Shown here: piece after piece, positions 5,137 through 8,496 of the stretch | Layout: each line of letters opens with the position of its first letter | How positions within the stretch are numbered: the stretch's first letter is position 1 | Origin: JAJTZA01 sp041749815 | GTDB lineage: Bacteria; Verrucomicrobiota; Verrucomicrobiia; Chthoniobacterales; Terrimicrobiaceae | DNA length: 8,496 bases | Assembly: GCA_041749815.1 (NCBI GenBank) | Contig: JBGTAR010000078.1 | Location: 1 to 8,496, forward strand | Direction: 5' to 3' | The notes under the pieces: model-generated | Told to the model about the DNA's origin: nothing | The model's database searches: none | Seen by the model: the letters and a program-made list of their open reading frames with translations, nothing else | Translations under genes and position numbers: made by a program

Positions 5137-7466
5137 GGCTGGTCTCCTTTGGATTTGTTGTTGGGCCGGAGTTTGAGCATGGCAAAAACCCCCAGCGCGG
5201 CAATCGCGAGCACGGTGATTTCTCCCAGCGTGTCCAGCGCCCGGAAGTCCACCAGAATCACATTCACGACATTGCGACCATGGGCCAGCGGCAGACTGTT
5301 CTCACCCATAAACCCGGAGATGGGCGGAGCAACCGGTTTGAAGTGAAACGCCACCAGCACAAGCGCGGTCATCACTCCGCCAAAAATGACAGCCAACACC
5401 GCATCCCGTATCCGCGTGGAAAGTTTGGAGTACTCCTTGAGCAAAGGAAGACGCTGAAACGCCAGCACAAAAAGGACAAGGGTCAGGGTTTCGACAAGAA
5501 TTTGCGTCATCGCAAGATCCGGTGCTCCGAAGAGAAAATAAAGGATCGCCACGCCCAGACCGACAATTCCGAGGGCCAGGATGGCCGCAAAGCGGGATTT
5601 GACGAAGCAGGCCATAAATGCAGAGGCGACAATCAGGGCGCAGATCGTGATTCCAAGCACACTGGTTGGTGCCATCTCGGAAAGATCAACGGTAAAATTA
5701 TTGCGCGGGAGCAACCACAGCAGGAGAAGCACAGTGAAGACCCCCACGGTCAGCACATAGTTGCGAAGGTAGCCATTCTGCAAAAATCGGGTCTGCCATT
5801 TGGCAAACCCCAACACCCCACTGAGAATCAATTCATAAGCCCGCTCGGGACCGATTTTTCCAAGGAAGGCGTAAAAAGATTTGGCCGCCCGGAAGCGTGG
5901 GGCCAGAAAATAGAGGCCTCCGCCAAGAGCCACGGTGAGAGCGCTCAGCGCCAGGGCCATCGTCCACCCATGCCAGAGCTTCAGCCCGGCAACAAACGTC
6001 GGATCGGCCAGCACCGCCCCCGTCGCCGGGCCAATGAGGTGGTTCCCGATCCAACCGGGAAACAGGCCAAAAAATACTGCCAGAACCCCAAGAATGACCG
6101 GGCCGATGGTCATGACCCATGGGGCCTCATGCGGCTTTTTGGGGGTGGGTTTGAGCGCCCCCAAAAACGGCTTGAGTCCCGCGGTTGCCGCCAGTGCGAA
6201 CATGGCCACACTCGCGGAGACACCAAGGACCTCCCACAGCCCGCGCGGACCCGCAGCGTCCAGCAGGGCTTTGTAGAAGTATTCCTTACTCACAAAACCA
6301 AATAGCAGCGGGAACCCCGCCATCGATAGCGCGCCCAAAAAGGCTGCTGCTGCCGTGATGGGCATTAGCCGACGAAGCCCGCCCAATGACTCCACATCCC
6401 GTGTGCCGGTCTCATGATCCACACTGCCGATCGCCATGAACAATGCGGCTTTGTAGAGAGCGTGAGCAATCAGATAGGCCATGCAGGCCTTCACAGCCAG
6501 TTCGGTGCCCAGCCCCAACAACATGGTGAGAGTGCCCAGCACCGCCAGCGTCGTGTAGGCGAGAACGCGTTTTGCATCACTCTGACCCAGCGCAAGAAAA
6601 ACCCCGATCATCATTGTCAGAGCCCCAATCGGAGCCACCACCGAGATCCAAAGCGGACTTGGTGAAAGGCAGGGATGCAAACGCGCCAACAAAAAGATCC
6701 CGGCCTTGACCATCGTCGCCGAATGCAGGAAGGCACTCACCGGAGCCGGCGCTTCCATCGCATTCGGCAACCAAAAATGAAACGGGAATTGCGCCGACTT
6801 CGTGAAGGCCCCCAGCAGCAACAACACAAAAATTGCCGGGAAAGCGGCTTCTGCCGCAATGGCCCCTTCCGGCATGGCCAGCAACTTCGAGATCTCGTAG
6901 GTCCCGGTCACATGACCCAAAATCAAAATCCCCGCAAGCATCGCCAGCCCGCCCGAACCGGTCACCAACAATGCCTGCAATGCCGCCTTCCGGGATTTCT
7001 CTTTTTCGCAGTAATACCCGATCAGCAAATAGGAACTGATGCTTGTGAGTTCCCAAAAAATAAAAAGCAGCACCAGATTATCCGAGGCCACGACGCCCAG
7101 CATCGCTCCCATGAACCCCAGCAAGTAGAGGTAAAAACGCCCCAGGTCTTTTTTGCCATGAAGATACCCGGCGGAATACCACACGATGAAAGTGCCAATG
7201 CCGCTGATGACCAACAAAAACAACAGGCTCAGCCCATCCACAAACAGACTCAACTCAATCCCCAGCGAAGGAATCCAATCCCACGACGCCTGCACCCGGC
7301 CACCACCTGCCACCGCAGGCACCATCGTCGCAAAAGCCACAAAGGCCCCCAGCGGAACCAACCCAAGCACCACCCCCGCCCGAGCCCCCAGCACACGGTG
7401 AAGCCACGGCGCCAAAAAGGCCGCACAAAAAATTGCCGCAATGCTTGTTGTGAGAAGTGTTCCCAT
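5133..7466 (-). CDS. mrpA: Na+/H+ antiporter subunit MrpA/MnhA
   Basis: MrpA is the largest subunit, 777 residues with about 20 membrane segments, the normal size of the unfused type. Residues about 60-500 form a NuoL-like proton-transporting domain. Visible channel residues are Glu139 (FWELTS), Lys223 and His230 (FTKSAQFPFHFWLP), Lys254 (HSATMVKAG), Lys299, His335 and Lys394. The C-terminal extension has a NuoJ-like segment with LFGAPDLAMTQILVET (645-660), then an MrpB-like end with RNVVNVILVDFRALDTLGE (731-749). The acidic residues Glu659, Asp745 and Glu749 here correspond to a region tied to Na+ transport in Bacillus. It is the first gene of the operon. The ATG at 7466 starts directly with a membrane helix, but there is no recognisable ribosome-binding site in the 15 nt before it. 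Opposite-strand open frames here (5280-6305, 6675-7475) are shadows. Confidence 0.97.
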   Translation of the reverse strand: MGTLLTTSIAAIFCAAFLAPWLHRVLGARAGVVLGLVPLGAFVAFATMVPAVAGGGRVQASWDWIPSLGIELSLFVDGLSLLFLLVISGIGTFIVWYSAGYLHGKKDLGRFYLYLLGFMGAMLGVVASDNLVLLFIFWELTSISSYLLIGYYCEKEKSRKAALQALLVTGSGGLAMLAGILILGHVTGTYEISKLLAMPEGAIAAEAAFPAIFVLLLLGAFTKSAQFPFHFWLPNAMEAPAPVSAFLHSATMVKAGIFLLARLHPCLSPSPLWISVVAPIGALTMMIGVFLALGQSDAKRVLAYTTLAVLGTLTMLLGLGTELAVKACMAYLIAHALYKAALFMAIGSVDHETGTRDVESLGGLRRLMPITAAAAFLGALSMAGFPLLFGFVSKEYFYKALLDAAGPRGLWEVLGVSASVAMFALAATAGLKPFLGALKPTPKKPHEAPWVMTIGPVILGVLAVFFGLFPGWIGNHLIGPATGAVLADPTFVAGLKLWHGWTMALALSALTVALGGGLYFLAPRFRAAKSFYAFLGKIGPERAYELILSGVLGFAKWQTRFLQNGYLRNYVLTVGVFTVLLLLWLLPRNNFTVDLSEMAPTSVLGITICALIVASAFMACFVKSRFAAILALGIVGLGVAILYFLFGAPDLAMTQILVETLTLVLFVLAFQRLPLLKEYSKLSTRIRDAVLAVIFGGVMTALVLVAFHFKPVAPPISGFMGENSLPLAHGRNVVNVILVDFRALDTLGEITVLAIAALGVFAMLKLRPNNKSKGDQP

Positions 7467-7584
7467 GGTTTGTGATGCCGTCTCTTGGGATGTCCCCCCC
7501 GGTTTCAGCGCCCTAACAAGGTTTTCACCCAGCGTCAGTTGTCAAACAAAACCGGAAAAATTCGTTCACCAATCGCGGAAGCAA
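7467..7584 (-). promoter_or_regulatory. leader and presumed promoter region of the mrp operon
   Basis: This is the only non-coding space upstream of mrpA, so the operon promoter should lie here or just beyond. A perfect -35-like TTGACA occurs at 7545-7540 on the minus strand, but I see no acceptable -10 at 16-18 bp from it, so no promoter is called. The leader contains a run of seven C (7494-7500 on the plus strand; G in the message). There is no hairpin resembling a known riboswitch or terminator that I can recognise. Confidence 0.25.
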
Positions 7585-8135
7585 TCTCTCACGGAGACAC
7601 AAAGACACGGAGGAATTCTGACTTTTGTCCGGGCTATCCCCGAAGATCCCCCCTCAATCCTCCATGGTGCGCAATTGGAGGGGTTGCGGTCAATCGTTGG
7701 GCCGACGAATCGATCGTTACGCGAGATGTCCACTTTGTTGTCGCAGTTCAGGCGGTCGAACAAACGGTTGGACTGCTCGAAGCTGATGGGGTTTATACCG
7801 ACACGCCTTGAGTGTTTGATCAACTTCAAAGCAAGCGCATCAAAGATCCAGGAGTTATAGTCCGACTCATCGAGGCACACCCGTAGCTTTGGAGCGTTCT
7901 TCCTGTTGAGTTGAAGGAGCAAGTTGAAGAACCGGAAAAAGACTAATGTCACCTTGGTGGTGAGATTTTGATGTGGATGCTTGAACTGGTGGCGTTTGGC
8001 AGCAAATGTGGGGGCAGGAATGACCACGAATGAATCAATGTTGCCCCCCGCTCCGAAGAATGCTCGGCCTAAGAAGGCGATCAAAACGAAGAAGCCGGCC
8101 AAAACGAAGAAGGCGGTCCAGGAAAGGTATCGCAT
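7566..8135 (-). CDS. open frame of unknown status, possibly a decayed or lineage-specific gene
   Basis: A minus-strand frame of 189 codons is open across the gap between the kinase gene and the mrp operon. I do not recognise the product. From about 8030 to 7650 its codons show a coding-like base pattern by hand count (third positions about two thirds G+C, second positions about 40%), and the other minus-strand frames are broken by many stops. Against it being a real full-length gene: its first 35 or so residues, which look like a membrane helix (FFVLAGFFVLIAFLG), lie antisense to the Lys-rich start of the kinase gene. Its last 15 or so residues are translated dispersed repeat. There is no internal ATG. 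If real, it may start at a GTG near 8026 or be a degraded relic. The antisense plus-strand frame is also nearly open, with scattered stops. Confidence 0.22.
   Translation of the reverse strand: MRYLSWTAFFVLAGFFVLIAFLGRAFFGAGGNIDSFVVIPAPTFAAKRHQFKHPHQNLTTKVTLVFFRFFNLLLQLNRKNAPKLRVCLDESDYNSWIFDALALKLIKHSRRVGINPISFEQSNRLFDRLNCDNKVDISRNDRFVGPTIDRNPSNCAPWRIEGGSSGIARTKVRIPPCLCVSVRDCFRDW
7585..7614. repeat. copy of a GAGACACAAAGACACGGAGG-type dispersed repeat
   Basis: The plus-strand sequence TCTCTCACGGAGACACAAAG followed by ACACGGAGGA contains ACGGAG twice and GACAC twice. Sequences of this kind (read on the other strand as CTCCGTG...GTGTCTCCGTGAGAG) recur many times between genes in several environmental bacterial genomes, to my recollection notably Planctomycetota and Verrucomicrobiota. 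Only this one copy is in the window, so repetition cannot be shown here. It lies at the 3' end of the uncertain minus-strand frame at 7566-8135, whose last residues (CLCVSVRDCF) are simply translated repeat. Confidence 0.5.
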
Positions 8136-8496
8136 GGATCGGGAGATCGGGCGAGGCGGGGCCGGAGAGGTTTTTTTGGCCTATGACCAGCAGCTCGAGA
8201 GGTGGGTTGCGGTTAAGCGCATGCGGGTGGATATGGGCGAGGTCGCAGAGCGTGAAGAATTCGCAATCCGTGAGGCCAAGCGCCTTGCCCGCCTCCAACA
8301 CCCCAATGTCGTCACTGTCTATGACCTGTTGGAGCAGGATGGCGACCTCCTCCTTGTGATGGAATACCTCGCTGGACATAACCTGGAGGATTTGAACGAA
8401 CCGCTGACATTGAGGGATTTTATCGAGGTGGCCCGCCAATCCCTGGTGGCCCTCGCCGCTGCGCATGGGATTGGGATGATCCACATGGACCTCAAA
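8020..8496 (+). CDS. Ser/Thr protein kinase (Hanks type), N-terminal part; continues beyond window
   Basis: The 159 visible codons encode the N-lobe and start of the C-lobe of a eukaryotic-like protein kinase. GRGGAGEVFLAYD (44-56) is the ATP-binding glycine loop, VAVK (63-66) carries the catalytic Lys66, and Glu85 in the following helix is its usual partner. HPNVVTVYDLLE (94-105) and LLLVMEYLAGHNLEDL (110-125) lead to the hinge. The catalytic loop begins IHMDLK (154-159): the Asp157 base is present, but the Arg normally before it is Met, making this a non-RD kinase. The first 35 residues are a Lys/Ala/Pro-rich segment with KTKKPAKTKKA (22-32), probably disordered and cytoplasmic. A stop in the same frame at 7969-7971 limits the start. 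ATG 8020, ATG 8038 and GTG 8008 are possible, and 8020 is preferred for the G-rich stretch just upstream. It is the only gene on the plus strand. Confidence 0.9.
   Translation, partial: MTTNESMLPPAPKNARPKKAIKTKKPAKTKKAVQERYRMDREIGRGGAGEVFLAYDQQLERWVAVKRMRVDMGEVAEREEFAIREAKRLARLQHPNVVTVYDLLEQDGDLLLVMEYLAGHNLEDLNEPLTLRDFIEVARQSLVALAAAHGIGMIHMDLK

Noticed and set aside
5280..6305. Plus-strand open frame of 341 codons opposite mrpA
   Set aside because: It is a shadow frame: low-complexity, His/Lys/Gln-rich, and antisense to a gene with clear family motifs.
7494..7500. Seven-C homopolymer in the mrpA leader as a phase-variation tract
   Set aside because: It is short, lies outside the coding sequence and is not placed between promoter elements I can identify.
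7540..7545. TTGACA as the -35 box of an mrp operon promoter
   Set aside because: The best -10-like sequence downstream (TTGTTA at 7519-7514) is 20 bp away and matches the consensus poorly.
7660..7680. Imperfect inverted repeat (CTCCA ... TGGAG) in the kinase-mrp gap
   Set aside because: The arms are only 5 bp around an 11-bp loop, which is expected by chance at this composition.
1..8496. tRNA, rRNA, CRISPR array, insertion sequence or integrase
   Set aside because: No cloverleaf, rRNA core sequence, regular repeat-spacer pattern, transposase motif or terminal inverted repeats were seen on reading either strand.

Overview
The window is bacterial chromosomal DNA, roughly mid-50s % GC by eye and densely packed. 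Nearly all genes lie on the minus strand. It carries a GalE-type epimerase, a complete seven-gene Mrp sodium/proton antiporter operon, a type II toxin-antitoxin pair and a eukaryotic-like Ser/Thr protein kinase. A copy of a GAGACACAAAGACACGGAGG-type dispersed repeat is also present. Together these fit a Gram-negative environmental lineage, possibly of the Planctomycetota/Verrucomicrobiota group. That placement is a low-confidence inference, because no rRNA or other taxonomic marker is present.

Layout from left to right. (1) 1-602, minus: the first 200 codons of a UDP-glucose 4-epimerase (galE), with a short-leader promoter candidate at 612-639. (2) 787-1424, minus: an intact Phd/YefM antitoxin plus VapC (PIN-domain) toxin pair with a 4-nt gene overlap. 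Its promoter at 1431-1459 has a 16-bp palindrome filling the -35/-10 spacer. (3) 1480-1685, minus: a frameshifted, truncated remnant of a second VapC toxin, squeezed between the pair's promoter and the antiporter operon. (4) 1702-7466, minus: mrpA-mrpB-mrpC-mrpD-mrpE-mrpF-mrpG in canonical order, with overlaps or gaps of at most 5 nt. (5) 7467-8019: a leader region, a dispersed-repeat copy and an open minus-strand frame of unknown status. (6) 8020-8496, plus: the N-terminal part of a Ser/Thr kinase that runs off the window.

The seven Mrp proteins would form one inner-membrane complex. MrpA and MrpD are the antiporter-like subunits related to respiratory complex I, MrpC resembles NuoK, and MrpB, E, F and G are the small structural or ion-path subunits. 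The complex uses the proton gradient to expel Na+ and to control cytoplasmic pH. The toxin-antitoxin pair and the neighbouring toxin remnant suggest that the spot just downstream of mrpG has received toxin-antitoxin modules more than once.

I did not find a clearly novel multi-gene system. The observations most worth checking are the promoter/operator layout of the toxin-antitoxin pair, the toxin remnant, the acidic tails on three Mrp subunits, the non-RD kinase motif and the unexplained open frame at 7566-8135.
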